A stretch of DNA of 64,000 bases from JANWXD01 sp037446115 (GCA_037446115.1 JBBIJF010000001.1:1-64000), one strand, 5' to 3'. Positions 1-9,424 are shown, counted from the stretch's first letter. The notes: a model not told the origin generated them from the sequence alone. Numbers and translations: made by a program.

Positions 1-469
1 TCAGGCTCTGGAAGTTGCGGTAGTTGGCCAGCGGCAGATTGCTGATCTCGCGCGTGGTGATCTCGGCCCGCACATCGGACTTGTCCGTCTGCAGCACCGC
101 CGCCTCGGCCGCCACCGTGATCTGCTCGGTCACGCCGCCGACTTCGAGCTTCAGGTCCACACGCGTCACGGCATTGATGGCCACGTTCACGCTCTCACGC
201 GTCACCGTGCGGAACCCTTGGGCGGAAACACGCAGATCGTAAACGCCGGGCAACACGTTGACCAACGAATAGCGTCCCGCCGGGTCGGTGGTGGTCTCGC
301 GCGTCAGACCCGTCTCGCGGCTCACGATGGTCACCGTAGCGTTCGGAATCACAGCTTCACTCTGGTCCACGACCGTTCCGACGATGGAGCCGTAAAGCAC
401 CTGAGCATTCGCGGGCTGGAGAAGAACCCAGCCGGCCAAGGTTGCGCCGAGCAACAGGCAGCGTCTCAT
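1..469 (-). CDS. TonB-dependent receptor, Oar-like, N-terminal part (runs off the window)
   Basis: The 5' part of an outer-membrane receptor; 156 residues are visible and the gene continues beyond base 1. The start is the ATG at 469-467, preceded by a GGGAGAG ribosome site 7 nt upstream. Residues 1-23 look like a signal peptide ending ANAQ. Residues about 24-105 form a carboxypeptidase-regulatory-like beta-sandwich (GTVVDQSEAVIPNATVTI, then DPAGRYSLVNVLPGVYDL). The last residues (TREISNLPLANYRNFQSL) match the start of a TonB plug domain. This architecture is typical of the expanded Oar-like receptor family of Acidobacteriota; the substrate cannot be told. A second, complete member lies at 5647-9387. 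Confident in family, not in ligand. Confidence 0.85.
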   Translation of the reverse strand, partial: MRRCLLLGATLAGWVLLQPANAQVLYGSIVGTVVDQSEAVIPNATVTIVSRETGLTRETTTDPAGRYSLVNVLPGVYDLRVSAQGFRTVTRESVNVAINAVTRVDLKLEVGGVTEQITVAAEAAVLQTDKSDVRAEITTREISNLPLANYRNFQSL

Positions 470-587
470 CTCGAATCTCTCCCTATGCATGTTCTGCGGG
501 GCCCGGGGGCCTCTATTCAGGTGTGCACCACTTTCTTCCCGTTGTCAAGATCGAGCCCGTAAGGGCCGGTCACGCTGGGCCGGCGTT

Positions 588-1607
588 TCAGGCGGCGAGC
601 CGAATGCCGCGCTGGGCGGGAATCAAGTCCAGGAGCTGAAAGTTCTGCCGCAAGGCACGCCAACTTTCGCCGCGCTGGGCGATGTGATTGTCCCGGATCG
701 GCCCGAGCCAGCCACTGGCGGCCCGCAGGTAAGGAATTTTCAGCGGGTTCACCCCCATGAGACGCGCACACGTGGCGTCTACGGCAGGCAGGTTCGCCCC
801 GAGCACGATGACCCCCGCGCGCTTGGCCGAGCCCATGATCGGTCCGTCCCCTTCCATCCCCACGATTCCGTCCACAATGGCGAGCTGGGGGGTCATCGTC
901 GCGCAGATGTCTACGACGGACTCGTGGATCCCCTCCTGGTGGAATACGTTCTTGGGCCAGCCATATACGTTGCCGGGCATCAAGCCGAACAAGTTTTTCA
1001 TGGAAAGCGTGACGCCTGTCCAGTGGTGGGTTTTAAGCTTGGGCATGGAGACGATGAGGTCGGCCTGACGCAAGGCGAGCGGCAGCGCCAGCGTTTTCAG
1101 CTTCGTCAGACGTCCGCGATTCGGCACGGTGAAGAAGGCGTCCGTGTTCAGGTCGCAGAACGGGATGCGGTCCTCCAGGAGGACCTCGGCCAGTCCGGAT
1201 TCTTCGAGCACGAACAAGGAGTCACGCACGTGCCCGGCGCCTTCGGCGATCATGACGTGCGCCGCTCCCAGCCTGAGGAACGTCTCGGCCGCGGCGCGCA
1301 CCAGCAGGGGATGGGTGTTGACGTGGGCTCGCGAGCGGTCCGGCTCGACGAGGTTCGGCTTGAGAAGCACCCGCCTGCCTCGAACTCGCTCGGGACCCCA
1401 GCCCAGCTCCGCAAGAGCCCGGCGCAGCAGATCTGCCAGAGGACCGTCGTAGCGGTCCGCCTTGCCGACAAACACACTGGCCCTGAGACCCGCCTCGTGG
1501 GGGCCCCGATACCACCAGGCGGCGCTCAGGCCTGCGGCAGCCGCTCCGCCTGCAACCTGCAGGAAGCGGCGCCGGGATGGCTTGCGATTGTGGAGTTCTT
1601 CGGGCAT
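588..1607 (-). CDS. DUF362 domain protein with Tat signal
   Basis: 339 residues. The N-terminus carries a twin-arginine motif (SRRRFLQ, residues 11-17) followed by an Ala/Gly-rich hydrophobic stretch, so it is probably exported folded. The rest matches the DUF362 family: LLKPNLVEP near the N-terminus, a central block reading MPKLKTHHWTGVTLSMKN, and a C-terminal region with IVDGIVGMEGDGP. DUF362 proteins are often associated with iron-sulfur or redox proteins, but this one has no ferredoxin CxxCxxC cluster, so its biochemical role is unknown. It starts immediately after the stop of the toroid protein upstream (1608-2486), so the two are likely co-transcribed. Confidence 0.85.
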   Translation of the reverse strand: MPEELHNRKPSRRRFLQVAGGAAAAGLSAAWWYRGPHEAGLRASVFVGKADRYDGPLADLLRRALAELGWGPERVRGRRVLLKPNLVEPDRSRAHVNTHPLLVRAAAETFLRLGAAHVMIAEGAGHVRDSLFVLEESGLAEVLLEDRIPFCDLNTDAFFTVPNRGRLTKLKTLALPLALRQADLIVSMPKLKTHHWTGVTLSMKNLFGLMPGNVYGWPKNVFHQEGIHESVVDICATMTPQLAIVDGIVGMEGDGPIMGSAKRAGVIVLGANLPAVDATCARLMGVNPLKIPYLRAASGWLGPIRDNHIAQRGESWRALRQNFQLLDLIPAQRGIRLAA

Positions 1608-2486
1608 CTATCCTTCTTTTCGGCCGGTCAGTCCGCCGGATGAACGTGCCGCCAGGAGCAACACGGCGAGGGAAGAGGTTTCGTAGGGTCCAAAATGCGT
1701 TTCACGCCGGAGGGTTTCCTCAATCCAGGCATCGGCTGCTGCGGGCCGCACGTTCCAACTGGCCAGGCCGAGAAGACCCCATCCCAAACTCAACGGCGTG
1801 CGGATCCTGGCGAGGATTCGCTCGAGGTAGTCGAGTGAGGGCTGCACCGTGGCGCGGTCCGTGAGTCCGGCCAGCGCGCAGAGCGCCGCACCCGTCGTAT
1901 CCGGAAGGGGACGCAATCTCTGGCCAAAGACGGCCGTGTTTCCGTAGTTCCAGCCGCCCCCTGGCAGCTGCCGGTCGAGTAGCATGCGCACTGCTTCGGC
2001 GATACGCGCGTGGGCGCTATAACCGGCCCGGCATAGTGCCAGCACACAAAGCGAGGTGGGCGTAACCCAGGAATGCGTTCCCAGCACCCACGGCCACCCG
2101 CGCAGGCTCGTGTCGTGACCCACGGGACTGTCCGGCTCGCGGGGCCGATGCCGGCCGGTGTGAGAGAGCAAAAACTGTGCCGCCTTCTGCACTTGCTCCC
2201 GCTGTGACCCGGCCGCAAGCCAGGCAAGCATGACCACCGGCGTAGGCCAGATTACATCTGGTTGATCCGGCGCAAGCGGGATTCGCCCGTCGGCAAGCTG
2301 ACGGCCGGCCAGCCACGCGAGAGATAAGCGTACGTCTGCCGCCGGTGCGTCGCAGGCGGCCAGCGCCAAGGCCGCCCACGCGGTCGAGCCGGCTTCGGCA
2401 GATAAGGAAGGCCGACTGCCGAATCCACCATCCGGCTGGCGCCGCCGGCGCAAAGTCTCCAGTGCGCGCCCCGGCTCAATCGCCAC
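1608..2486 (-). CDS. Prenyltransferase / squalene-oxidase repeat protein
   Basis: 292 residues starting at a GTG (2486-2484). It contains repeated motifs of the alpha/alpha-toroid terpene-cyclase fold: QPDGGFG at residues 17-23, GRQLADGRIPL, and RQLPGGGWNYG in the second half. It is less than half the length of a squalene-hopene cyclase and I see no DxDD protonation motif, so it is probably a stand-alone toroid domain rather than an active cyclase. A TAAACT hexamer ends 7 nt before the GTG, suggesting a very short mRNA leader. The stop abuts the start of the DUF362 gene, which implies a two-gene operon. Fold is confident; function is unknown. Confidence 0.75.
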   Translation of the reverse strand: MAIEPGRALETLRRRRQPDGGFGSRPSLSAEAGSTAWAALALAACDAPAADVRLSLAWLAGRQLADGRIPLAPDQPDVIWPTPVVMLAWLAAGSQREQVQKAAQFLLSHTGRHRPREPDSPVGHDTSLRGWPWVLGTHSWVTPTSLCVLALCRAGYSAHARIAEAVRMLLDRQLPGGGWNYGNTAVFGQRLRPLPDTTGAALCALAGLTDRATVQPSLDYLERILARIRTPLSLGWGLLGLASWNVRPAAADAWIEETLRRETHFGPYETSSLAVLLLAARSSGGLTGRKEG

Positions 2487-2493
2487 AACGCTC

Positions 2494-2499
2494 AGTTTA
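2494..2499 (-). promoter_or_regulatory. Putative -10 (TAAACT) of the toroid/DUF362 operon
   Basis: On the minus strand TAAACT ends 7 nt before the GTG start at 2486. No clear -35 was found at 16-18 nt. One of several such hexamers in the window (see findings). Confidence 0.35.
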
Positions 2500-2533
2500 G
2501 CTCAGACGGCAACAACGCTGCCTTGAGTCCCGG

Positions 2534-2935
2534 TCAACCGGGCGAGGTGACAGCGGCACCGAGCAGGGAGCCAAGCAGGGCACTTGTTGCGAACGTAAGG
2601 TAGCGTCCGGCATGCTGGCGGATCAGGCTCAGGACCTGCTCGATGTCGGAGTATTGCATGGGTGTGCCGGGTTGAAGCCGGCAGAGCCATTCGACCACCG
2701 GAACGAGCAGCACGGCAGCCACGGCCCAGCGCCACGGCCTATCCGGGGCAAGCGCGCCCAACACGCAGCCCAGGCTAAAGAAAGCCCCGCATTGCACTAG
2801 AAGACGCGTCCACTCCGAAGCGAGCGGAACTACAAAATCGGAGACCCGAACTGCCATGGCTCCCGCAAGGGCGCCAAGAAACCACAGGAGCAAGTCTCCG
2901 GCTGGCAGCCAGTCTTGCCTGCGCCGCACGGGCAT
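2534..2935 (-). CDS. Hypothetical membrane protein
   Basis: 133 residues from the ATG at 2935. The open frame extends to an ATG at 3025, but that start would overlap the start codon of the divergent oxidoreductase gene, so an internal start (2935, or 2998) is preferred. Four hydrophobic segments are visible: LLLWFLGALAGAMAV, LLVQCGAFFSLGCVLGAL, WAVAAVLLVPVVEWL and YLTFATSALLGSLLGAAV. This suggests a small inner-membrane protein, possibly VanZ-like from its size and helix spacing, but I do not recognise a family. It ends 47 nt before the toroid protein start on the same strand. Confidence 0.5.
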   Translation of the reverse strand: MPVRRRQDWLPAGDLLLWFLGALAGAMAVRVSDFVVPLASEWTRLLVQCGAFFSLGCVLGALAPDRPWRWAVAAVLLVPVVEWLCRLQPGTPMQYSDIEQVLSLIRQHAGRYLTFATSALLGSLLGAAVTSPG

Positions 2936-3023
2936 CTCCCCATCACCGTCTGATCCAGCATAACGCGGCGCAGCGGCGGGTCGGGCTGCGTCGCACATCC
3001 CGATCGGCGAAAATGGTTGCCGC
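2936..3023. other. Divergent region between membrane protein and FAD oxidoreductase
   Basis: If the membrane protein starts at 2935, about 88 nt separate the two divergent genes. The longest frame of the membrane protein would make its ATG (CAT at 3023-3025) overlap the oxidoreductase ATG (3024-3026). No clear -10 or -35 is seen on either strand. Confidence 0.3.
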
Positions 3024-4616
3024 ATGGCGCGATCCTATGACGCAATTGTGATCGGGGGCGGCCACAACGGATTGGTCGCGGCTGCCTATCTGGCCCGGGC
3101 GGGACGCAAGGTTCTGGTGCTCGAACGGCGGGAGCTCGTCGGCGGATGCGCCGTTACCGAGCCGCTCTGGCCCGGCTTCCGGGTCTCGACGGCGGCGTAT
3201 CTGGCCAGCCTGCTTCACCCCCGCGTGATCGCCGATCTGGAACTGGAACGCTTCGGATATTGCGTGGACCCGAAAGATCCGGCCTTCTTTTCTCCCTTCC
3301 CTGACGGCCGACACTTTTTCATGTGGCAGGACGGGGGCCGCACTGTCGAGGAAATCGCCCGCTTTTCCAAGCGCGACGCGGAACGATATCCGGCCTATGA
3401 AGAACATCTGGACCGCCTGGCGCGCATTGTGGAGTGGCTGCTGCTCAAGACCCCGCCGCGCTTGCCTCCCCAGAGCTTCGGCGACGTCGTGGACTGGCTA
3501 AAGCTCACGGCGCGACTGTACGGGATCGGCCGGCGGGAGCTGGCAGGACTCGTCAAGATCTTTACCCAAAGCGCTGCCGGATTTCTGGACGAGTGGTTCG
3601 AATCCGAGGAGCTGAAGGTAACCCTCGCTACCGACGGCGTCATCGGTGCCAACGGCGGCCCCCAATCGCCCGGCACGGCGTACATTTTGCTGCATCACTG
3701 CATGGGCGGCGTGGGAGGCAAACGCGGCCTGTGGGGGTTTGTGCGAGGTGGGATGGGCGCGGTGGCCGAAGCGATGGCCGCTGCGGCCCGACGCTGGGGG
3801 GTCGAGATCCGGACGGGCGCCGCGGTCGAACAGATCCTGGTGCGGGACGGGCGGGCGCGGGGCGTGACGCTGGCCGGCGGTGAAACGGTCGAGGCCGACG
3901 TCGTTGTTTCCAATCTTGACCCGAAGCGGACGTTCCTTGAACTCGTCGGGGAGCGCGAGCTGCCTGAGGAATTTGCTGCAGGGATCCGCCGCTACCGCTG
4001 CGAAGGCACCTCGCTGAAGATCAACCTCGCTCTCGGCGGCTTGCCTGAGTTTCGGGCTCTGCCCGGCACGCCGGGGCCGCAGCACCGCGCCACCATCCAT
4101 ATCTGTCCGTCCGTTGAGTACATCGAACGAGCCTGGGATGACGCAAAATACGGGCGGCCGTCGGCACGCCCCATGCTGGAGCTTACCATCCCTACCCTGT
4201 ACGATCCTTCGCTGGCGCCGCCGGGAAAACATATCATGGGCGTCTTCCTTCAGTACGCACCCTACACGCTGCGCGAGGGAACCTGGGATGATCTGCGCGA
4301 CCGCTACGCGGCTCACGTCCTTGATCTTCTGGCGGAATACGCTCCCAATCTTCGCTCCATTGTGGAAGCCTGCCACCTGCTCACACCGCTGGACCTTGAG
4401 CGGACCTTCGGCCTGACGCGAGGGAACATCTTTCACGGCGAGATGAGTCTGGATCAGATGTTCGCCATGCGCCCGGTGGCGGGCTGGGCGCAGTACCGGA
4501 CCCCCGTTCGCGGGCTGTATCTGTGCGGCTCGGGCACACACCCGGGCGGCGGCGTCACGGGCGTACCGGGTCACAACGCGGCGCGGGAAATCCTCCGCGA
4601 CGGGATCATCCGTTGA
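3024..4616 (+). CDS. CrtI/PYROXD2-like FAD-dependent oxidoreductase
   Basis: 530 residues. The N-terminus has a Rossmann FAD site (IVIGGGHNGLVAAAYLARAG, G11-G16) followed by an acidic strand end (LVLERR) and the GGCAVTEP motif of the phytoene-desaturase superfamily. The C-terminus has the second flavin block (GLYLCGSGTHPGGGVTGVPG). The intact length and GGHNG/ELVGGCAVTE signature favour the PYROXD2-like branch over a true carotenoid desaturase. No phytoene synthase or other carotenoid gene is nearby. Substrate unknown; family confident. It is transcribed away from the small membrane protein upstream and converges on the isomerase gene. Confidence 0.85.
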   Translation: MARSYDAIVIGGGHNGLVAAAYLARAGRKVLVLERRELVGGCAVTEPLWPGFRVSTAAYLASLLHPRVIADLELERFGYCVDPKDPAFFSPFPDGRHFFMWQDGGRTVEEIARFSKRDAERYPAYEEHLDRLARIVEWLLLKTPPRLPPQSFGDVVDWLKLTARLYGIGRRELAGLVKIFTQSAAGFLDEWFESEELKVTLATDGVIGANGGPQSPGTAYILLHHCMGGVGGKRGLWGFVRGGMGAVAEAMAAAARRWGVEIRTGAAVEQILVRDGRARGVTLAGGETVEADVVVSNLDPKRTFLELVGERELPEEFAAGIRRYRCEGTSLKINLALGGLPEFRALPGTPGPQHRATIHICPSVEYIERAWDDAKYGRPSARPMLELTIPTLYDPSLAPPGKHIMGVFLQYAPYTLREGTWDDLRDRYAAHVLDLLAEYAPNLRSIVEACHLLTPLDLERTFGLTRGNIFHGEMSLDQMFAMRPVAGWAQYRTPVRGLYLCGSGTHPGGGVTGVPGHNAAREILRDGIIR

Positions 4617-4656
4617 CGTCGGCGCCGACACCCGGCGGCCTGCGCGTGGAGACGGC

Positions 4657-5589
4657 TTACGCAGTGCGCTGCGCCGCCTGATCTTCAAACTGCGCCAGGA
4701 ACGCCAGAAAGGAACGCGCGGTGCGGTCGAGGTTCTCGATTGATCCGCCTCCTTCGAGGACGGCACACATCTCGTAGGCCACACAGCCCGTGTAACCCAC
4801 CTCGGCGAGGCCTCGGAAGAACGCCGCATAGTCCACTTGGCCCCGGCCCGGGGCCACCGCACGAACCAGGTCCGGCTCCTGGCGGACATAGTTGACCAGC
4901 TCAGGTTCGTAACGGAAGCGCGGAAGGCGCACATAGTCCGCCACCGTAGTCCAGGCGAGAAAAGGACCCACAGCCTTGACCGCGTCCGTAAGCGCCTGCC
5001 CGCTCAAGCCCTGAAGAAACGGGGACCACGCATCGAACGCGGCTTTGCAGTTGGGCTCGCCGACCTCCCGGAGCAGCCATACCAGCTGATTATGGTGCAG
5101 GCACAGGTCATGATGATTCTGGATAAGTACTGTGACGCCATGCCGGGCTGCCGCGCGGGATGCGAGACGAAGCCCTTTCACGAGTTCCCCGTACTGGGCG
5201 TCGTAGGGTACGCCGGAACGCTGGTAGCCGGTGAAGATGCGGAGCTGTGTGGTGCCCAGATCCGCGGCGAGGCCGGCCAACACCTCAACGTAGGCGGCGT
5301 TCATTTCCGCAGCCGGGATTCCCGGCCGGTTGATGCCGGCTGTGAAATCGGTGTAGCCCATCAATCCCGCCAGTTCGAGCCCGAGGCTTTCAATGCGCTG
5401 GCGCAACTGACGCCGGGCGGCCGCGTCGTAATCGAACGGAGAAACGTGCGGTCGCTTGGCGACCAGCGCAACCGCAGGATAGCCCAGTTCCGCCGCCTTT
5501 TCGAGAAAGTCCTCTACACGGAGCACCGAATGCCCCGGCCAGGCTCCGGCGTAACTGACGGAATGCAGTACCGGCTTATATCGTGCCAC
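4657..5589 (-). CDS. Sugar phosphate isomerase/epimerase family TIM barrel
   Basis: 310 residues from a GTG start (5589). The sequence has the AP-endonuclease-2-like TIM-barrel pattern of xylose-isomerase-type sugar epimerases: ELGYPAVALVAKRPHVSP, TQLRIFTGY, VLIQNHHDLCLH, CKAAFDAWSPFLQG, and a late strand GYTGCVAYEM supplying the final acidic metal ligand. Candidate metal ligands are the His/Asp in QNHHD, the Asp of FDAWSP and the late Glu. A TATACT hexamer lies 19 nt upstream of the start. Substrate is not predictable. It converges with the FAD oxidoreductase. Confidence 0.8.
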   Translation of the reverse strand: MARYKPVLHSVSYAGAWPGHSVLRVEDFLEKAAELGYPAVALVAKRPHVSPFDYDAAARRQLRQRIESLGLELAGLMGYTDFTAGINRPGIPAAEMNAAYVEVLAGLAADLGTTQLRIFTGYQRSGVPYDAQYGELVKGLRLASRAAARHGVTVLIQNHHDLCLHHNQLVWLLREVGEPNCKAAFDAWSPFLQGLSGQALTDAVKAVGPFLAWTTVADYVRLPRFRYEPELVNYVRQEPDLVRAVAPGRGQVDYAAFFRGLAEVGYTGCVAYEMCAVLEGGGSIENLDRTARSFLAFLAQFEDQAAQRTA

Positions 5590-5646
5590 GGACTCGTCCG
5601 GACCTGACAGTATACGCCCGGCCGGACGCCTCCGAAAGCGCCCCGC

Positions 5647-8600
5647 TTAGAAGCGCACGCGCACCCCGAACTGCATCGTACGGGGACCCCCGACGGTGTT
5701 GGTGATCGTGTTGAACTCCGAATCCGAAAGGTCCCCGGAGGGGAGCGCGAAGTTGACGTGGTTAAACACGTTGAACGCCTCCCAGCGAAACTCGAACACG
5801 GCGCGTTCCGTCAGGCGCGTTTCCTTGGAGACAGCCAGGTCGAAGCGCATCTGCCTTGGGCCGCGAAGAACGTTGCGACCGAGATTCCCGAAGCCGCCGC
5901 CGGGCGAGCTCAAAGCGGAAACATCGAAATAGGCAACCGTGGGGTCCGGCCCCTTGCGCCGGAGATCCGCCAGTGTGGCGCCGGGCGCAAGATTGGGGCG
6001 CCCAAAACCCAGGCGAAACAGCCCGCCGGAACCGCTACCCAAAGCCGCGAGCGCAGCGGGAGTGTTCGCCTCGGGTTCAGGATAGAAGATCGAAAAGGGC
6101 GCACCGCTCTGCGCCTGCACGAATCCCGCCAGCTGCCACCCCTGTTTCCACCGCGACCGCGCGGCAAAGCCGGGCAGTTGCCACGAGTAACTCAACGAGA
6201 AGCGGTGTGTGCGGTCAAAGTCCGAGGGGGCGCGGTTGGCGCGGAGGTTGCGCTGGTCACCCTGAACGACGAAGCCGGTGTTCGGCACATCCGGGCGGCC
6301 GCTACCCGCGGTTGAGCCGGGGTCCGCCGAAGAAGTATCCATGGACTTGGAGAAGGTATAAGCTCCCCGGAACTGCAAGCCGCGGGCAAAGCGGCGGTTC
6401 ACGGCCACCTGCAGGCCGTGATACGTCGAATTGCCGTTGGACTGGAGTAAGAGCGCCTCGGGGATGTTGAAGCCCAGAATTGGCGCACGAGCCTCAAACG
6501 GTATCATCACAGAGGTCGTCGGCGAAGGAGCCGGTTTGCCAAAGTTCAGGTTGATCTTACCCGTCAGAGGATCCGGGAAGCCGAAGGCCTTGCCCACGCC
6601 GCGCTCCCGGGCCGTAGCTCCCGGATTCAGCGGGCCGCGGGGCGCGCCGGCTGCAACATAGACCCGATTAAACCGTTCATAAATATAATCGGGCGTCGCA
6701 GGGTCGTTCAGGTCATAACTTTGATTGAAAGCCACAGCCTGGAGTAACTTGGTTCCCTTGGTGCCCAGATAGCGCAACTCGACCATCGTCTCCCGCATGA
6801 ATTCGTACTGCAGGCCGAGGCTCCATTGCTGTACGTAAGGGGTCCGCAGCCCTCGATCCACCGCACGGAACTCGAACGTCTCCGCAACATTGCCGAGCAC
6901 CGGCTGGCCCGTGGAAGGATCGAGCGGGTTCAGGGAACCATCGGCCCCCCGCATAACCCCGGTACCGTCGCGCAACAGGTAGTTTCCGGAAGGTCCGCCG
7001 GTGAAGGTCACCCGCATGGGCAAGTAGCGGTGGAACGGCAGGGTCGGATCCTGCTGCGAAAACGCGCTGCGCATCGGGACTCGCCCGGCGGGATAGGTCA
7101 CCTCGATCTCGCGCAGGAACGGATAGTTGCTGAAGACCGTGTTCATGAAGGCGGCCGAAGGCCGGTCGAAGAAGACCCCGTAGCCGCCCCGCACCACCAG
7201 CTTTCCGCTCGCCAGTGGGGCGAAGGCAAAACCAAACCGCGGTTGAAAGTTATTGAGATCCTGTCCGTTCAGAGTATGCTTGTTCGACGCACGCCGCGAC
7301 GCTTCGATGGCGGCGTCCAGGGCCGGGAAGCCTGTCGGACGCACATTACTTGGCACCAGGAAAGCACTCAGGGGATTGTCCGGATCGGTCACGGCCGTCA
7401 GGTCCAGGTTGCCGATGCGGCCGTACTGTTCCACGGGCCAGCCGAACCAGTCCCAACGCAATCCCAGGTTGAGGGTCAGCTTGCGGGTGATCTTCCAGTC
7501 GTCGGCGACAAACCAGCTCAGGTCCGTCATGCGGAAGGCTTTTTCCGTGAGGCCAAACTGCGTGTCGGCCTCCTGAGCCCAGCCGCGGAGCAATTGGTCG
7601 AAACTGGCGAACTTCTCGAATTCGATCCCCTGCTCCTCAGGGAGATCGGTGTTGAAATAATGACGCTTCCATTCCGCTCCGACCCGCAGGCTGTGACGCC
7701 CGCCAAACAGCGATACGGTGTAGGCTGCGTTGTAGCTTTGTTGTTCGCGCCTGTTGAAGCTGTCATTCGGGCCGCCGAAGGACAACCTCGGGCCCCGGAA
7801 CACAAAGTGCGCCAAACGTTCGGTCGCAGGCCGGCGATCGAACAGAAGCGCGGGATTGTTCAAGCCTACAGATTCGTTGGTCAGCGAGAGGAGCGGATCG
7901 TCGAGTCCGCGGCTGTTTTGGAGGACGAATAGACCAAATCGCGCTTCCGCCGTCAGGTTCGCGTTGAAGACCCGCGTTTCCGACAGTGACAGCACGCGCG
8001 CCCGGTCGTCACGCTGCAGTGTGAAAGGCGAAGCCAGGCTGCTCGGGTCTGGAAACGGGTCAAAACCGGGAAAATTGGTCCAGAACAACACGCCGCTGAG
8101 TCGGTCGGAGCGCGCGAGTTGCGCGTCGAGCCGGCCGGTGAACTGGTCCTGCCGGAATTCGGCCGGCACGACGTTGCGCACCAGGGTGAAGGGGTTCCCG
8201 GCGGCGTCCCGGGCGCGCCCCAGGGGCGTGCGTCCTGTCGGCGCAGGAATGACGTAGTCCCCGGTTACGGGGTTGCGCAGTTGTAACAGCCTCACCGCCA
8301 GCGGATCGATCTGATCCGGGCTCGTCAGCGAGAAGGCCGAATTGGTGGCTCGAAAGGCTTGAAAGAGGTTCTCCGCCGTCCGCTGGCCCGGGATCAGACT
8401 CAGGGCGTCAGGAAGGTGTGACAGACTCTGGGCGGTGGGCACGTAGGCCGTTTCCGCGTCGGTGCGCTGGTAGCCGCCGAAAAAGAAGAGGCGGTCTTTT
8501 TTGAGGGAGCCGCCCGCCGCAAATCCCGTCTCCCAGCGCCGCGCGCGAGGCCGGGCGATGCCGTCGCGGTTGTAAAAGAAATCGTTCGCGTTGAAAGCCT

Positions 8601-9387
8601 CGTTTTGCGCGTAGCCGTAGACGGTGCCGTGAAACTCGTTTCCTCCGCTGCGGGTGACGAGCTGGAAGTTCCCGCCGCCCGAGCGCCCTACAGAGGCGTC
8701 ATACAGGCTGGTTTGCAGCTTCACTTCCTCGAGCGTTTCCGGCGCGGGCGCAATGTTGTCGGCAAGGGAGCCTTCGTTGCTCGTGAAGTTCGTCGCGTCC
8801 ACCCCGTTGAACTGCACGCTGTTGGAAGTCGTCCGGAGCCCGTTCACGGAAGGAGAGATGTTTCCGTTCCCGTTGACGAGCGCGGGAGGCAGATCGGCGC
8901 TCACGCCCGGGTCCGCCGCCAGCAGATGGGTGAAACTGCGCGTCGCGGTAGGCACCTGCACCAGCTCCCGCGTGTCAATCTGCCGGACGGCGGTCGCCGC
9001 GTTGAGATTCACCAGCGGCACTTCCCCAACCACCGTCACGGCGCTTTCAACCGGAGCGAGCGACAGTCGTGCCGGCAGGGCCAGCACCACCGCCGCCTCC
9101 ACAGGCACTTGCTCGTGAACGAAGGGCGTGAAGCCCGGGGCTTCGATCTCCACGCGGTAGCGACCGGCGGGGAGAAACCGCACCTCCCACCGGCCCTCGC
9201 GGTTAGATCGGACCTCGCGTGCAATGCCGTTTTGAACGCCGGTCACGCGCACGCGGGCCCCGTCTACCGCGAGGCCCGCCGGGTCGAGGACCACTCCGGA
9301 CAAACCACCAGAGGGGCCGGTTTGCGCTGCCGACACAACCGCCAGCGCCATCCAAACAACAAGGTGAGAAAGTGATGTTTTCCTCAT
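5647..9387 (-). CDS. TonB-dependent receptor, Oar-like
   Basis: 1246 residues, complete. Residues 1-22 are a signal peptide. Residues about 26-110 are a carboxypeptidase-regulatory-like domain (GLSGVVLDPAGLAVDGARV, then EGRWEVRFLPAGRYRVEI). A plug domain follows from about residue 120 (RQIDTRELVQVPTATRSF, GLRTTSNSVQFNGVDATNF). The rest is a beta-barrel of aromatic-alternating strands ending in Phe (MQFGVRVRF), the usual outer-membrane insertion signal. The protein probably imports or binds a large ligand in a TonB-dependent way; the ligand is unknown. It lies downstream of a PhoR/PhoB-type pair on the same strand with an 82-nt gap, so it could be a regulatory target. Confidence 0.92.
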   Translation of the reverse strand: MRKTSLSHLVVWMALAVVSAAQTGPSGGLSGVVLDPAGLAVDGARVRVTGVQNGIAREVRSNREGRWEVRFLPAGRYRVEIEAPGFTPFVHEQVPVEAAVVLALPARLSLAPVESAVTVVGEVPLVNLNAATAVRQIDTRELVQVPTATRSFTHLLAADPGVSADLPPALVNGNGNISPSVNGLRTTSNSVQFNGVDATNFTSNEGSLADNIAPAPETLEEVKLQTSLYDASVGRSGGGNFQLVTRSGGNEFHGTVYGYAQNEAFNANDFFYNRDGIARPRARRWETGFAAGGSLKKDRLFFFGGYQRTDAETAYVPTAQSLSHLPDALSLIPGQRTAENLFQAFRATNSAFSLTSPDQIDPLAVRLLQLRNPVTGDYVIPAPTGRTPLGRARDAAGNPFTLVRNVVPAEFRQDQFTGRLDAQLARSDRLSGVLFWTNFPGFDPFPDPSSLASPFTLQRDDRARVLSLSETRVFNANLTAEARFGLFVLQNSRGLDDPLLSLTNESVGLNNPALLFDRRPATERLAHFVFRGPRLSFGGPNDSFNRREQQSYNAAYTVSLFGGRHSLRVGAEWKRHYFNTDLPEEQGIEFEKFASFDQLLRGWAQEADTQFGLTEKAFRMTDLSWFVADDWKITRKLTLNLGLRWDWFGWPVEQYGRIGNLDLTAVTDPDNPLSAFLVPSNVRPTGFPALDAAIEASRRASNKHTLNGQDLNNFQPRFGFAFAPLASGKLVVRGGYGVFFDRPSAAFMNTVFSNYPFLREIEVTYPAGRVPMRSAFSQQDPTLPFHRYLPMRVTFTGGPSGNYLLRDGTGVMRGADGSLNPLDPSTGQPVLGNVAETFEFRAVDRGLRTPYVQQWSLGLQYEFMRETMVELRYLGTKGTKLLQAVAFNQSYDLNDPATPDYIYERFNRVYVAAGAPRGPLNPGATARERGVGKAFGFPDPLTGKINLNFGKPAPSPTTSVMIPFEARAPILGFNIPEALLLQSNGNSTYHGLQVAVNRRFARGLQFRGAYTFSKSMDTSSADPGSTAGSGRPDVPNTGFVVQGDQRNLRANRAPSDFDRTHRFSLSYSWQLPGFAARSRWKQGWQLAGFVQAQSGAPFSIFYPEPEANTPAALAALGSGSGGLFRLGFGRPNLAPGATLADLRRKGPDPTVAYFDVSALSSPGGGFGNLGRNVLRGPRQMRFDLAVSKETRLTERAVFEFRWEAFNVFNHVNFALPSGDLSDSEFNTITNTVGGPRTMQFGVRVRF

Positions 9388-9408
9388 GGGCGATCCCGAG
9401 CCTCAGGC

Positions 9409-9424
9409 TAACAGGCGCCCGTTA
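9409..9424. promoter_or_regulatory. Inverted repeat between response regulator and TonB receptor
   Basis: TAACAGGCGCCCGTTA is a 16-bp near-perfect palindrome (one mismatched pair) in the 82-nt gap, 21 nt upstream of the receptor start. It is a candidate operator; which protein might bind it is not known. Confidence 0.3.

Noticed and set aside
489..1643. 384-residue plus-strand open frame
   Set aside because: Antisense to the DUF362 gene; no recognisable domain, high-GC shadow frame.
4618..4629. 12-bp palindrome GTCGGCGCCGAC between convergent genes
   Set aside because: GC-only palindromes are frequent in this composition, there is no T-run, and it lies at gene ends, so no role can be claimed.
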